Source: Halomonas campaniensis
GTDB taxonomy: Bacteria; Pseudomonadota; Gammaproteobacteria; Pseudomonadales; Halomonadaceae
NCBI RefSeq assembly: GCF_002211105.1
Contig: NZ_JPUA01000034.1
Coordinates: forward strand, 484,053-548,052
Reading direction: 5' to 3'
DNA length: 64,000 bases
The position numbers and the translations under genes were made by a program. This document shows, one piece after another, positions 1-8,221 of this stretch (within the stretch, counting starts at the first letter, position 1; each line of letters starts with the position of its first letter). The notes under the pieces are model-generated. The model made no database searches, was not told where the DNA came from, and worked only from the letters and a program-made list of their open reading frames with translations.

Positions 1-448
1 AAGCACGCTTGGAGTGTCCTAACGCCACGTGGCCGATCTCGTGGGCAATAACGTAGCGCACTTCATCGTCGGTCATTTCATCCATCAGCCCGCTATGTAG
101 TCGAATGGAGCCATTGGGTACTGCAAAAGCATTAACTTCGTCTAAATGATAAACGTTGTAGTCAAGCGTATGGCCGTCGACGGTTTCCAAGCCTTGGGTT
201 AGCTTCGCTAAACGTTGTGCATACTGGCTATCATCTGCAACAAGGTGGTTTTGGGAATCAAGCTGAGCAATGGTTTGATCGCCAAGTTGTTGCATTTGCT
301 GATCCGACATCGTGGCAGCACCAGCGAAACTGGAGCCCGCAGACATTAGGCCGCCGAGATCAGCGCCGGATTGACAGCCGCTAAGAGCGAGTGTCGCCGC
401 TAAACCTAATGCATAAGATGTTTTGCGAACCAAAAAAGGTGTTTGCAT
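1..448 (-). CDS. M48-family metalloprotease, lipoprotein (3' end cut by window edge)
   Basis: Only the N-terminal 149 residues are inside the window. The protein begins MQTPFLVRKTSYALGL and has a lipobox ending LSGC near residue 25, so it should be exported and lipidated. The zinc motif HEIGH is visible near the window edge within RYVIAHEIGHVALGHS, which is typical of M48 (LoiP/BepA-like) periplasmic proteases acting in envelope quality control. The start is the ATG at 446-448. The exact subfamily cannot be told without the C-terminal part. Confidence 0.85.
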   Translation of the reverse strand, partial: MQTPFLVRKTSYALGLAATLALSGCQSGADLGGLMSAGSSFAGAATMSDQQMQQLGDQTIAQLDSQNHLVADDSQYAQRLAKLTQGLETVDGHTLDYNVYHLDEVNAFAVPNGSIRLHSGLMDEMTDDEVRYVIAHEIGHVALGHSKRA

Positions 449-836
449 CGTCCGTTCCTTCGTCAATGTGCGTGCATAACAGTAATCGTCTGCACGTTGA
501 GTATTGCGCCTTTATTAGCCGAACTAATATTAGACTAATCCTTTAAGTAACTCCATACCTTATCGCACATTAGCTTATAGGGATTGGCTGAGAACATCGA
601 AACGTTGCACTTAAAGTCAATGCTCCGCTAGACCTTGCGCTGATTGTTAACGCTTTAAAATTGCACAAAGTGTTATTAATCGTAGCGGTAGAGAGCATTA
701 ACGCGATTTATCTTTACAGGGAGCGTCGCATAATTGAAAGTCGAATGTGCCAAATCAGCTGGCTGTAAGGCTACAAAAAAACGCCTCGTTAAACGAGGCG
801 TGTATGGAGCTGAAACAGCATGCGGGTTCTATATGT
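449..836. other. Intergenic stretch, 388 bp
   Basis: This holds the promoter side of the M48 protease gene and, at 774-801, the intrinsic terminator of the small gene on the minus strand. The AT-rich part around 480-720 shows no ORF with a ribosome binding site and no RNA fold that I recognise. Confidence 0.5.
774..801 (-). terminator. Intrinsic terminator after small peptide gene 1
   Basis: On the minus strand an inverted repeat, ACGCCTCG/CGAGGCGT around a short TTTAA loop, is followed by seven T. It lies 36 bp beyond the stop codon of the 38-aa peptide gene. Confidence 0.85.
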
Positions 837-953
837 TTAACGCAGATAAGCCTTAATAGCGTCAAGTGCCGCGCGCTGCTGCAGAGCGCGTTTCGCCCAC
901 ACTTCCATAACATCAGCTTCTAACGCTTGTGCTGGGTTGACTAAGTCTTGCAT
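837..953 (-). CDS. Small protein of unknown function, 38 aa (paralogue of the 37-aa protein at 1292-1405)
   Basis: The peptide starts MQDLVNPAQALEADVMEVW and ends RAALDAIKAYLR. A GAGG ribosome binding site sits 9 bases before the ATG, and an intrinsic terminator follows the stop, so this is a self-contained gene although it is very short. The C-terminal half resembles the neighbouring 37-aa peptide, which ends RAAVEALKAYLG. Both could form a short amphipathic helix. There is no signal peptide, no membrane segment and no cysteine. I do not recognise the family. Confidence 0.65.
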   Translation of the reverse strand: MQDLVNPAQALEADVMEVWAKRALQQRAALDAIKAYLR

Positions 954-1291
954 GGCGTTTATTCCTCTTTCAGGGGATCAGAGAATGTGGTGAGACCTTG
1001 TTGTAAAAATGATGTTGTAAAAGCTCATGCCGTAAAAAGCGCATGTTGTACACAGCTTGTGTTGTGCAAAGCAGCAATGTAGCTGTGGTGAGATATTAAG
1101 AGCTTTATTTGCGAAGGGCTAGTCCTAACGATGTAGGTGATTTGCCATTTTCCGTAAGCTGTGGCTTACAAATGACGTTATGACGATATTAGGTCTTTGA
1201 ATGGAAAAGGTTTTCATAACTATAAAAAAGCCGGAAATTATTCCGGCTTCGGTGATTATCTTTGGTCTAAAAGGGTGCAAAAGCACCTGAA
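954..1291. other. Intergenic stretch between the two small peptide genes, 338 bp
   Basis: It contains the presumed promoter of the 38-aa gene and the terminator of the 37-aa gene (1223-1249). The long minus-strand frame through 1125-1337 has no ribosome binding site and overlaps the terminator and the 37-aa gene, so it is not called. Confidence 0.5.
1223..1249 (-). terminator. Intrinsic terminator after small peptide gene 2
   Basis: On the minus strand the stem AAGCCGGAA/TTCCGGCTT with a 4-base loop is followed by a T run. It lies 43 bp past the stop codon of the 37-aa gene. Confidence 0.85.
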
Positions 1292-1405
1292 TTAGCCTAA
1301 ATAGGCTTTCAGCGCTTCGACTGCGGCACGATGCCACTGAGCATGCAAGCTCCAGAACTCTAGAACTTCATTATCGCGTGCAGGGGGGGTTATTAAAAAA
1401 GTCAT
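1292..1405 (-). CDS. Small protein of unknown function, 37 aa (paralogue of the 38-aa protein)
   Basis: The peptide starts MTFLITPPARDNEVLEFW and ends WHRAAVEALKAYLG. A perfect AGGAGG Shine-Dalgarno lies 8 bases before the ATG, and an intrinsic terminator follows. The shared pattern W-x(6-9)-RAA-[LV]-[DE]-A-[IL]-KAYL links it to the 38-aa peptide at 837-953, which implies duplication and selection on the C-terminal helix. The function is unknown. Confidence 0.7.
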   Translation of the reverse strand: MTFLITPPARDNEVLEFWSLHAQWHRAAVEALKAYLG

Positions 1406-1561
1406 TGTGCGGTCCTCCTATTGGGACTACACCTCCATTATAGTCTATTTTTGTTGCGGTGCAGCATTTCTTGGTATAACACCGTCGTTGTGCGACAAAG
1501 TGTCTTAGGCTGAGTAGGATTGGTTGGGGTACTTAATTAGGTATTTGCTATGGAGAGCTCT

Positions 1562-2323
1562 ATGCGCTTGCGTATTTTGTCTGATCTACACCTGGAATTT
1601 TTTGACGGCGACCGCGAGCTGCCTGAGGTTGATGCCGATGTCGTGGTTCTGGCAGGGGATATCCACCGTAAGAGCGAAGGCCTTGAATGGGCGCGCCTCC
1701 GCTTTCCGGCTACGCCGATTATCTATGTGCCCGGTAACCATGAATTTTACGGTACCTGCATGCCGTTGCTACGGGATGAGCTGGCGCTCGAAGCCGAGCG
1801 GCTCGATATTGAACTGCTGGATAATCGTGCCGTTACCCTCAATGGCGTACGCTTTTACGGCACTACGCTATGGACTGATTTTGCGTTATACGCCGGTGAT
1901 CCAACTCAAAACCCCGCCGATACGGAGTCCAAGGCGCTACGCTACATGCCCGACTTTAAAATCGTTCAAACTTCGCCCGGGGTAACGTTCACACCCCAGG
2001 CAAGTCAGCAGGTGCACGCTGAAGCACTCGCTTGGCTTGAAGGCGAACTGTCCCAGCCATTTGATGGCCCAAAAGTGGTAGTTAGCCACCACGCCCCGCT
2101 GCACGACTGTATTCCTGATCAATATCTGGGTGACGCGTTATCCCCCGCGTTTGCCTCCAATTTGCCTCATTTAATGGGCAATATGGATGTATGGGTGCAC
2201 GGGCATGTTCACGAACCCGTGGATATTCTGCGCAATGGCACGCGTGTCATTGCCAACCCCGGTGGATACCCTTATGAGTTTACGCCAGAGCTGTTTAAGC
2301 CAGACTGGGTGGTTGAAATTTAA
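1562..2323 (+). CDS. Calcineurin-like metallophosphoesterase
   Basis: This is a soluble protein of about 253 residues. It carries the dinuclear-metal signature of calcineurin-type phosphoesterases in order: SDLHLEF near the N-terminus, GDI, GNHEFYG, SHHAP and GHVHEP. The substrate cannot be told from sequence. The ATG at 1562 is preferred to the in-frame ATG at 1550, because GGAGAG lies 4 bases before it and translation then starts directly at MRLRILSDLHLEF. It stands alone between the peptide genes and the aldarate locus. Confidence 0.85.
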   Translation: MRLRILSDLHLEFFDGDRELPEVDADVVVLAGDIHRKSEGLEWARLRFPATPIIYVPGNHEFYGTCMPLLRDELALEAERLDIELLDNRAVTLNGVRFYGTTLWTDFALYAGDPTQNPADTESKALRYMPDFKIVQTSPGVTFTPQASQQVHAEALAWLEGELSQPFDGPKVVVSHHAPLHDCIPDQYLGDALSPAFASNLPHLMGNMDVWVHGHVHEPVDILRNGTRVIANPGGYPYEFTPELFKPDWVVEI

Positions 2324-2399
2324 AGAAATTTAAAATCAGTGGCTTATGGTTTTTAATAGATTGTTCGTAAATCGCTGGCAGTCAAACCGGTGAGTGCTA

Positions 2400-2406
2400 C
2401 TTTGGT
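2400..2406 (+). promoter_or_regulatory. CTTTGGT element, 61 bp upstream of the gudD-1 operator
   Basis: CTTTGGT starts exactly 61 bp before the 18-bp operator at 2461. The same heptamer occurs at 61 bp before the operators at 8137 and 15476, and at 60 bp before the one at 21066. Around 2446-2455 the decamer TACTTATCTT is also shared with the 8137 promoter at the same offset. It is probably part of a second protein-binding site. Confidence 0.55.
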
Positions 2407-2460
2407 TTAAATTCCACCTCTTCTGCTTGCGTCTTAAAGCCACGCTACTTATCTTCTTGC

Positions 2461-2478
2461 TTGTATGATGTATGACAT
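2461..2478 (+). promoter_or_regulatory. Operator A of the aldarate regulon (before gudD-1)
   Basis: TTGTATGATGTATGACAT matches the 18-bp palindrome found before every unit of the locus. It lies about 80 bp before the gudD-1 ATG. The likely binder is the FadR-type GntR protein encoded at 21234-21992. The left half also contains TATGAT, a possible -10 hexamer, so binding would block the promoter. Confidence 0.7.
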
Positions 2479-2558
2479 ATAGGGCTGCATAAAATATTTA
2501 TGTAGTCATGAACGGGATGCTGATCTACGCGCTAAGGCTGCTTACTGGAGAATTGTTT

Positions 2559-3899
2559 ATGTCGAGCCACGACACTCCCACGATAACCGAGATGCAGGTC
2601 ATTCCCGTGGCAGGGCGCGATAGCATGTTATTCAATATCGGTGGAGCGCACTCGCCGTATTTTACCCGCAACCTGGTTATTCTCAAAGATAGCCACGGTA
2701 ATGTGGGGGTGGGCGAAGCTCCCGGTGGTGAGACGATTCAAACGTCTCTTGAGCAGTCGCGAGAGCGGGTAATTGGGCAATCAATTGGAAAAATGCGCTC
2801 CATGATTGCTTCGCTGCACAATGCCGGCAGGAGTGCCGATTTTGAAGACTTCGGTAAAGGCTCTTGGACCTTCGAGCTGCGTATCAATGCGGTTGCCGCG
2901 CTTGAGGCTGCGTTACTTGATTTGATGGGGAAATTTCTGGGAGTGCCGGTGGCAGAACTCCTAGGCAACGGCAAGCAGCGTGACAGCGTTGATGTGCTGG
3001 GGTACTTGTTCTTTATCGGTGATGGGCACGCCACGCCGTTGGATTTCCGCCGGGGCACCGAGGGCTTGGATCACGACTGGTACCGTCTGCGCGACGAGCC
3101 GGCCATGACCCCTCAGCACATTGTTGAGCTAGCTCAGGCGGCGCATGATCGATACGGCTTTAAAGACTTTAAGCTAAAAGGCGGGGCGCTGGCTGGTGAG
3201 CAAGAAATAGCGGCCGTCACGGCGCTGCACAAGGCGTTTCCGGATGCGCGCACGACCATTGACCCCAACGGCGCCTGGTCGCTCGAAGAGGCGATCCGAT
3301 TATGCAAGGATCTTCACGGTGTAATCGCCTACGCCGAAGATCCTTGTGGGGCGGAACAAGGCTTCTCCGGTCGCGAGATTTTAGCTGAGTTTCGCCATGC
3401 CACCGGGTTGCCTGTCGCCACCAACATGGTAGCCACCAATTGGCGAGAAATGGCCCACGCGCTGATGCTGCGCTCAGTCGATATTCCATTAGCCGACCCG
3501 CACTTCTGGACACTTTCCGGTGCCGTACGTGTCTCCCAGCTCTGCCAGGATCATGGTATGACCTGGGGCTCCCACTCCAACAACCATTTCGATATTTCTT
3601 TGGCCATGTTCGCCCAGGTGGGGGCCGCCGCCGAGGGGCGCACCACCGCGCTTGATACCCACTGGATATGGCAGGAGGGCGACGCGCGCCTGACTCGCAA
3701 TCCGCCGGAGATTGCGGGTGGCAAGGTAGCCGTCACTGATGCGCCGGGGCTGGGTGTAGAGATCGATATGGTGCAAATCGAGAAGGCCAATGAGCTTTAT
3801 CGTTCACTGCCTGCTGGTGCTCGGGATGATGCGATGGCAATGCAGTATTTGATAGATAACTGGAAGTTTGATCCGAAAAAGCCAGCGTTGGTGCGCTGA
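2559..3899 (+). CDS. gudD: Glucarate dehydratase (GudD), enolase superfamily
   Basis: It dehydrates D-glucarate (and usually L-idarate) to 5-keto-4-deoxy-D-glucarate in the cytoplasm. From the ATG at 2559 the protein has 446 residues, the length I recall for E. coli GudD, and the catalytic residues fall at the same numbers: K205/K207 in FKLKGG, D235 and N237 in DPNGAW, E260 in EDPCG, D313, and H339 in [13 protein letters not shown] ribosome binding site 8 bases upstream supports this start over the GTG/ATG at 2508. It is the first gene of an operon with tctC-tctB-tctA, under operator A. Confidence 0.93.
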   Translation: MSSHDTPTITEMQVIPVAGRDSMLFNIGGAHSPYFTRNLVILKDSHGNVGVGEAPGGETIQTSLEQSRERVIGQSIGKMRSMIASLHNAGRSADFEDFGKGSWTFELRINAVAALEAALLDLMGKFLGVPVAELLGNGKQRDSVDVLGYLFFIGDGHATPLDFRRGTEGLDHDWYRLRDEPAMTPQHIVELAQAAHDRYGFKDFKLKGGALAGEQEIAAVTALHKAFPDARTTIDPNGAWSLEEAIRLCKDLHGVIAYAEDPCGAEQGFSGREILAEFRHATGLPVATNMVATNWREMAHALMLRSVDIPLADPHFWTLSGAVRVSQLCQDHGMTWGSHSNNHFDISLAMFAQVGAAAEGRTTALDTHWIWQEGDARLTRNPPEIAGGKVAVTDAPGLGVEIDMVQIEKANELYRSLPAGARDDAMAMQYLIDNWKFDPKKPALVR

Positions 3900-3935
3900 G
3901 CGAATCCCCTAAATGTGACAAAGAAGGACATTACA

Positions 3936-4880
3936 ATGAATAAAATAGTACTCAATTTATCTATTGCGTCAGCGATACTGGCCAGCGGCGGTGCATTTGC
4001 CGACTATCCTGAGAAAAACATCGACATGATCGTGCCTTTCTCAGCCGGCGGCGGTAACGATACCTTCGTTCGCGCACTACAGCCGCTACTGGAAGAAAAG
4101 CTCGATACCAACTTGGTTATCCGCAATATCTCGGGCGGCGGCGGCGCTGTGGGGCTGACGCGTGCTCAGGCATCAGATGCCGATGGCTACACCTTAGCTG
4201 CCGCCAGTAACGCATTGCTGACCTTGGAGGCGTTGGGTAATGTCGACTTTACCTACGAAGATTTTGATTTTGTCGCCAAGATTCTTGAAGAGCCCTATGT
4301 CATCGCTGTCGGTGAAGACAGTGAATACGCCGACTTGGACGCTATGGTCGAGGCTGCGAAGGAAGGCACCTCGGTGCAAGTTGGCGTTTCGGGTGTAGGG
4401 TCATCGGCTCACATCGCGGCGGTGGCATTTGCTGATACCGCAGAAGTCGATTTCAATTTCATTCCCTATCCCGGCGGTTCTGAGACCATTTCCGCGGCTA
4501 TGGGAGGGCACGTGGATGCTGTGGTGTTAGGTGGGGCGGAACTTCGCTCGGCGCTAGAGTCAGGTCGCCTAAAAGCCTTGGGTATGTCTTATGAAGAGCG
4601 TAGCGAGGCGCTGCCCGATGTCCCCACTTTCCAAGAGGAAGGCTACGATCTGTCTCTAACAGTATGGCGCGGCATCGCGGGCCCGGATGGTCTACCGGAA
4701 GAGGCTAAAGAAGCGTGGATCAGCGCCATTAAAGAAATTGTCGAGGAAGGCTCCTTTGAAGAGACTGCCTCGAATCTGGGCTTGGATATTGTACCGCTGT
4801 ATGGAGATGAGCTAGAGGCGTTTATCGCTGAATCTGCTGAAGTGATGAAAGAGAGTGCTGGCGACTTAGCTGCTAAATAA
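3936..4880 (+). CDS. TTT transporter periplasmic binding protein, system 1
   Basis: This is a TctC/Bug-family solute receptor. It has a signal peptide (MNKIVLNLSIASAILASGGAFA) followed by DYPEKNIDMIVPFSAGGGND, the strand-turn that contacts carboxylate ligands in this family. An AAGGA site lies before the ATG at 3936, so the upstream GTG at 3915 is unlikely. It lies 36 bp after gudD-1 and just before tctB and tctA, so it probably delivers an aldarate. The mature protein is strongly acidic, as in halophiles. Confidence 0.9.
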   Translation: MNKIVLNLSIASAILASGGAFADYPEKNIDMIVPFSAGGGNDTFVRALQPLLEEKLDTNLVIRNISGGGGAVGLTRAQASDADGYTLAAASNALLTLEALGNVDFTYEDFDFVAKILEEPYVIAVGEDSEYADLDAMVEAAKEGTSVQVGVSGVGSSAHIAAVAFADTAEVDFNFIPYPGGSETISAAMGGHVDAVVLGGAELRSALESGRLKALGMSYEERSEALPDVPTFQEEGYDLSLTVWRGIAGPDGLPEEAKEAWISAIKEIVEEGSFEETASNLGLDIVPLYGDELEAFIAESAEVMKESAGDLAAK

Positions 4881-4899
4881 AATAAGGGGTTAGTGACTG

Positions 4900-5415
4900 A
4901 TGGCGAAGGATATAGGTAAACCGATCTTTGATCTGTTTCTTTTAGTGGCATCGGCAATTGGGTTTTATATGGCCACTACGCTGCCAGCAGTCAGCATGGC
5001 GGGGGGGCTTTCCCCCGTTTCTTTTCCAAAGTTGATCTCTGGCTTGATTTTTGTGTGTGCCGTCCCCTGCTTAATACGTGATTCTTACGAATGGCTTGTT
5101 GCAAGGCGAGTGCGGAAAGCCGAAACAGCCCTTAATGCCACTGCTTCAAAGAAAGGTATTTTGCAATGGTTGACCATCGTGGCTTTGATTATTGTTTATA
5201 TCAATGTGTTCGAGCGGCTGGGGTATCTCGTAAGCACAGCGCTATTTTGCTTCTTTAATGTCGTTTTACTTGTTGTAGTTAGCGGTGAATTCCAGAAGTT
5301 AAGCAACAGCCGTAAACTGCGAAACTTGGCAGCTTATACAATTTTCTCGGTCATATTGTCATTGGTTATTTATTATGTATTTACCGAACTGTTCAATATC
5401 CCGCTACCGAATTGA
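4900..5415 (+). CDS. TTT transporter small membrane subunit (TctB family), system 1
   Basis: A 171-residue protein with about four hydrophobic segments (near residues 8-28, 45-62, 88-105 and 112-165) and little else, as is usual for the TctB subunit. It sits between tctC (20 bp upstream) and tctA (15 bp downstream). It is assigned mostly from this position and its membrane pattern. Confidence 0.85.
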   Translation: MAKDIGKPIFDLFLLVASAIGFYMATTLPAVSMAGGLSPVSFPKLISGLIFVCAVPCLIRDSYEWLVARRVRKAETALNATASKKGILQWLTIVALIIVYINVFERLGYLVSTALFCFFNVVLLVVVSGEFQKLSNSRKLRNLAAYTIFSVILSLVIYYVFTELFNIPLPN

Positions 5416-5430
5416 TGAAGGAGAAGTGTG

Positions 5431-6939
5431 ATGCTGATGGGATATATGGAAGGTTTGGGATTAGTCTTTCAATTCGGAACATTACTGGCAATCGCTGGGG
5501 GAACCTTTCTTGGCATCATCATGGGGGTGCTGCCTGGCCTAACATCGGCCATGGCGATAGCTCTGTTGTTGCCGGTAACCTTTGGAATGCCGCCTGTGAT
5601 GGGTATTGGTATGCTGCTGGGTACCCTGTGTGGTGCTGGTGCCAGCGGCTCGATACCCGCCATCTTATTGAATATTCCAGGTACGCCATCCTCGGTCGCG
5701 ACGACGTTCGATGGCTTTCCAATGGCTCAAAAAGGTGAGGCGGGGAGAGCCCTGGGGCTGGCCATTGTTGCCTCTTTCTTTGGCGGTGTTGCCAGTATGG
5801 TGGTGTTAAGTCTTCTCGCACCACCCATCGCTGAGTTTGCATTACGATTTGGTGCTGCGGAGTATTTTTCGCTGAGCATTTTCGGGCTAGTCATTATTGC
5901 GTCTGTTGCGGGCAAGTCACTCCTTAAAGGTTTGATTGCAGGCCTGATAGGTTTCTTTTGCGCTACCATCGGTACAGATCCTATTGCGGGGGTCGACCGT
6001 TTTACGTTTGGACAACTCTCTTTATTGACCGGGGTTAACCTTTTACCGGCGCTGATTGGGTTGTTTGCTGTATCACAAGTACTGAAAGATGCCTTCGAAT
6101 ATGACCCCTCCAATAAACTTCAGAATAGCCCCCATAAGGTCGATATTGCACGGCCGCGGTTTATTGAAACACTGCGCAATTGGCGCGCTCTTCTCGTCGG
6201 TATCGTGTCGGGTTCTGTCGTGGGCCCAGTACCGGGTGCGGGGGGCAGTATTGCCTCGCTGGTAGCCTATGACCAAGCACGTCGTTTTTCTAGAACACCT
6301 GAAAAGTTTGGTAAGGGGCATGGTGCTGGCATTGTCTCCGTTGAGAGCGCGAACAATGCGTTGTTAGGTGGGGCGTTAATTCCTACGCTTGCGCTGGGCA
6401 TCCCTGGCGAGGCCGCGACGGCTGTTCTATTGGGTGGTTTAATGATTCAAGGCGTTACGCCGGGGCCGATGCTCTTTGAAAGCCAGAGCGGCATCATTTA
6501 CGGGATATTTTTAGCGTACTTAGTCGCTAACTTCTTCATGCTTATCATCATGTGTTTAGGCATCAAGCTGTTTGTTCGTGTACTGCTCGTGCCAAGAAAA
6601 CAGTTGATATCGGCTATCATTGTTTTTTGTTTTATCGGTGTTTACGGAGTCGATGGGGATGTGTTTAACCTCTACATAATGCTGGCTTTTGGATTGCTCG
6701 GCTATTTTCTCAACCGATATGGCTTTGGAACCGCTCCGGTAATACTGGGTTTAATTCTGGGGCCGATAGCGGAATCTAACTTGAGACGGGGGCTGCAGAC
6801 CTTCGGTGGTGATTGGACACCGTTTTTCACCCGCCCCATCAGCGTTACCTTTTTAGTTATCGCCTTAGGGTTGCTGGCGCTGACACTGTGGCAGAACTAC
6901 CGTCCTCGTCAACAAGACGCGGCGTCTGGCGCTGCTTGA
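5431..6939 (+). CDS. TTT transporter large membrane subunit (TctA family), system 1
   Basis: About 502 residues with 11-12 membrane segments. Family signatures are visible: GIIMGVLPGLTSAMAIALLL near the N-terminus, LNIPGTPSS, and the repeat VPGAGGSIASLVAYDQA plus SANNALLGGALIPTLALGIP in the second half. It forms the translocation pore of a sodium- or proton-driven TTT system. AAGGAG lies 7 bases before the ATG at 5431; the GTG at 5428 is one codon earlier. An intrinsic terminator follows at 6976. Confidence 0.92.
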   Translation: MLMGYMEGLGLVFQFGTLLAIAGGTFLGIIMGVLPGLTSAMAIALLLPVTFGMPPVMGIGMLLGTLCGAGASGSIPAILLNIPGTPSSVATTFDGFPMAQKGEAGRALGLAIVASFFGGVASMVVLSLLAPPIAEFALRFGAAEYFSLSIFGLVIIASVAGKSLLKGLIAGLIGFFCATIGTDPIAGVDRFTFGQLSLLTGVNLLPALIGLFAVSQVLKDAFEYDPSNKLQNSPHKVDIARPRFIETLRNWRALLVGIVSGSVVGPVPGAGGSIASLVAYDQARRFSRTPEKFGKGHGAGIVSVESANNALLGGALIPTLALGIPGEAATAVLLGGLMIQGVTPGPMLFESQSGIIYGIFLAYLVANFFMLIIMCLGIKLFVRVLLVPRKQLISAIIVFCFIGVYGVDGDVFNLYIMLAFGLLGYFLNRYGFGTAPVILGLILGPIAESNLRRGLQTFGGDWTPFFTRPISVTFLVIALGLLALTLWQNYRPRQQDAASGAA

Positions 6940-6975
6940 AGTCCATGGCCGCCATGCGAGGCGGCTGGGGTGTTG

Positions 6976-7002
6976 AAGCCCACTCCCTGAGTGGGCTTTT
7001 TT
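6976..7002 (+). terminator. Intrinsic terminator after tctA-1
   Basis: AAGCCCAC and GTGGGCTT pair around a 7-base loop and are followed by T residues. It lies 37 bp after tctA-1 and ends only 18 bp before the next gene, so that gene needs read-through or its own promoter. Confidence 0.8.
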
Positions 7003-7019
7003 AATGGTGGGGGTAAGTG

Positions 7020-8030
7020 ATGGCTAACATCGATTTTGAGACATTGCGCAGTACGATTGAAAAATCACTCTTGAAGGCGGGCCTAAAGCCCGCTGATGCT
7101 GAGATCTGCGCGCAAATCCATGCTGAAAGTACTCGAGACGGCGTGCATTCGCATGGTATCGGGCGGGTTCCACGTTTCATTGAGTACGTTGGGAAGGGCT
7201 GGGTCGATATCGACGCTAAGCCATGCCTTGTTCAGCGGCTGGGGGCGATTGAGGTGCTGGATGGAGGGTTTGGAATAGGCGTGGTCAATGCACTTCATGC
7301 CACAGAACGGGCCATTGCATTGGCACGTGAGCACGGTATGGGGCTGGTGGCGTTACGCGATACCACTCACTGGATGCGGGGCGGAAGCTATGGTTGGCAT
7401 GCGGTTGAGCAAGGGTTCGCTACGATTATGTGGACCAATACCGAGTCCTGTATGCCCGCCTGGGGCGGGGCTTCCCAATCGATTGGCAATAACCCACTGG
7501 TGATGGCTGTACCACATAGTACTGGGCCTCTGGTGCTCGATATGGCGATGTCGCAGTTTTCCTATGGGAAGCTACAGACGACTCAGTTGAAGGGCGAGCA
7601 TTTGCCCGTTGACGGTGGTTTTGATGAGCGCGGAGCGTTGAGCCGTGATCCTGCGGCGATCGCTGCGACGCGCCGCTTGCTGCCGACCGGGTACTGGAAA
7701 GGCTCTGGGTTGGCGATTCTACTGGATGCGTTGGCAGCACTGCTCGCTCAAGGGCGTCCTAGCCATGCTATTGATAAGGTTCAGCGCGGCAGTGGCGGCG
7801 GTTGTAGTCAGGTGTTTATGGTCTTTGACCCTGAACAACTCGGTGGTCGAGAAGCCTGCGATAGCATTGTCGAAGGTATCCAGACGCATCTGGCCGCTAC
7901 CACGCCTGCCGAGCCGGGGCGTAGAGTGCGCTGGCCGGGCGAATCGACCGCTGACAAGCGATACGGAGAGGGGACGATTATGCTTGATGACATGCTCTGG
8001 CGTTCTGTTTGTGAGCTCGCTGGGGACTAG
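7020..8030 (+). CDS. 2,3-diketo-L-gulonate reductase-like dehydrogenase (YiaK/DlgD family)
   Basis: A 336-residue NAD(P)H-dependent oxidoreductase of the malate/L-lactate dehydrogenase (type 2) family. Segments such as DGVHSHGIGRVPRFI, DTTHWMRGGSYGW, LPVDGGFDERG and LPTGYWKGSG match what I recall of E. coli YiaK, which reduces 2,3-diketo-L-gulonate. The catalytic His of the SHGIGR motif is present. The ATG at 7020 follows a G-rich ribosome binding site. It comes right after a terminator in the gudD-1 unit. Its substrate here may instead be another sugar-acid-derived keto acid. Confidence 0.8.
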   Translation: MANIDFETLRSTIEKSLLKAGLKPADAEICAQIHAESTRDGVHSHGIGRVPRFIEYVGKGWVDIDAKPCLVQRLGAIEVLDGGFGIGVVNALHATERAIALAREHGMGLVALRDTTHWMRGGSYGWHAVEQGFATIMWTNTESCMPAWGGASQSIGNNPLVMAVPHSTGPLVLDMAMSQFSYGKLQTTQLKGEHLPVDGGFDERGALSRDPAAIAATRRLLPTGYWKGSGLAILLDALAALLAQGRPSHAIDKVQRGSGGGCSQVFMVFDPEQLGGREACDSIVEGIQTHLAATTPAEPGRRVRWPGESTADKRYGEGTIMLDDMLWRSVCELAGD

Positions 8031-8075
8031 TTAAAGCCCTTTAACCTTCAATAGGTTTATAGAGCTTGGCTGCTA

Positions 8076-8082
8076 CTTTGGT
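8076..8082 (+). promoter_or_regulatory. CTTTGGT element, 61 bp upstream of the kdgD operator
   Basis: It lies at the same 61-bp offset as before gudD-1. The flanking text TGCTACTTTGGTTTAA is identical at both promoters, and TTCTGCTTGC recurs 40 bp before both operators. Confidence 0.55.
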
Positions 8083-8136
8083 TTAAGTTTTGATGGTTCT
8101 GCTTGCACCCTATGAGCTGGGTACTTATCTTTTAGG

Positions 8137-8154
8137 TTGTATGATGTATGACAT
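8137..8154 (+). promoter_or_regulatory. Operator B of the aldarate regulon (before kdgD)
   Basis: TTGTATGATGTATGACAT is identical over 18 bp to operator A. It is placed 67 bp before the kdgD start, which makes it the control point of the kdgD-TTT2-garD-gudD-2 unit. Confidence 0.7.
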
Positions 8155-8221
8155 AAGGTCGTTGGCTAACGAATGGTGACTGCTCACCCTGTGACCAACA
8201 CATTTTAAAAGAGGGCGCAAA

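Noticed and set aside
1125..1337. 70-codon minus-strand frame between the small peptide genes
   Set aside because: It overlaps a terminator and the better supported 37-aa gene and lacks a Shine-Dalgarno sequence.
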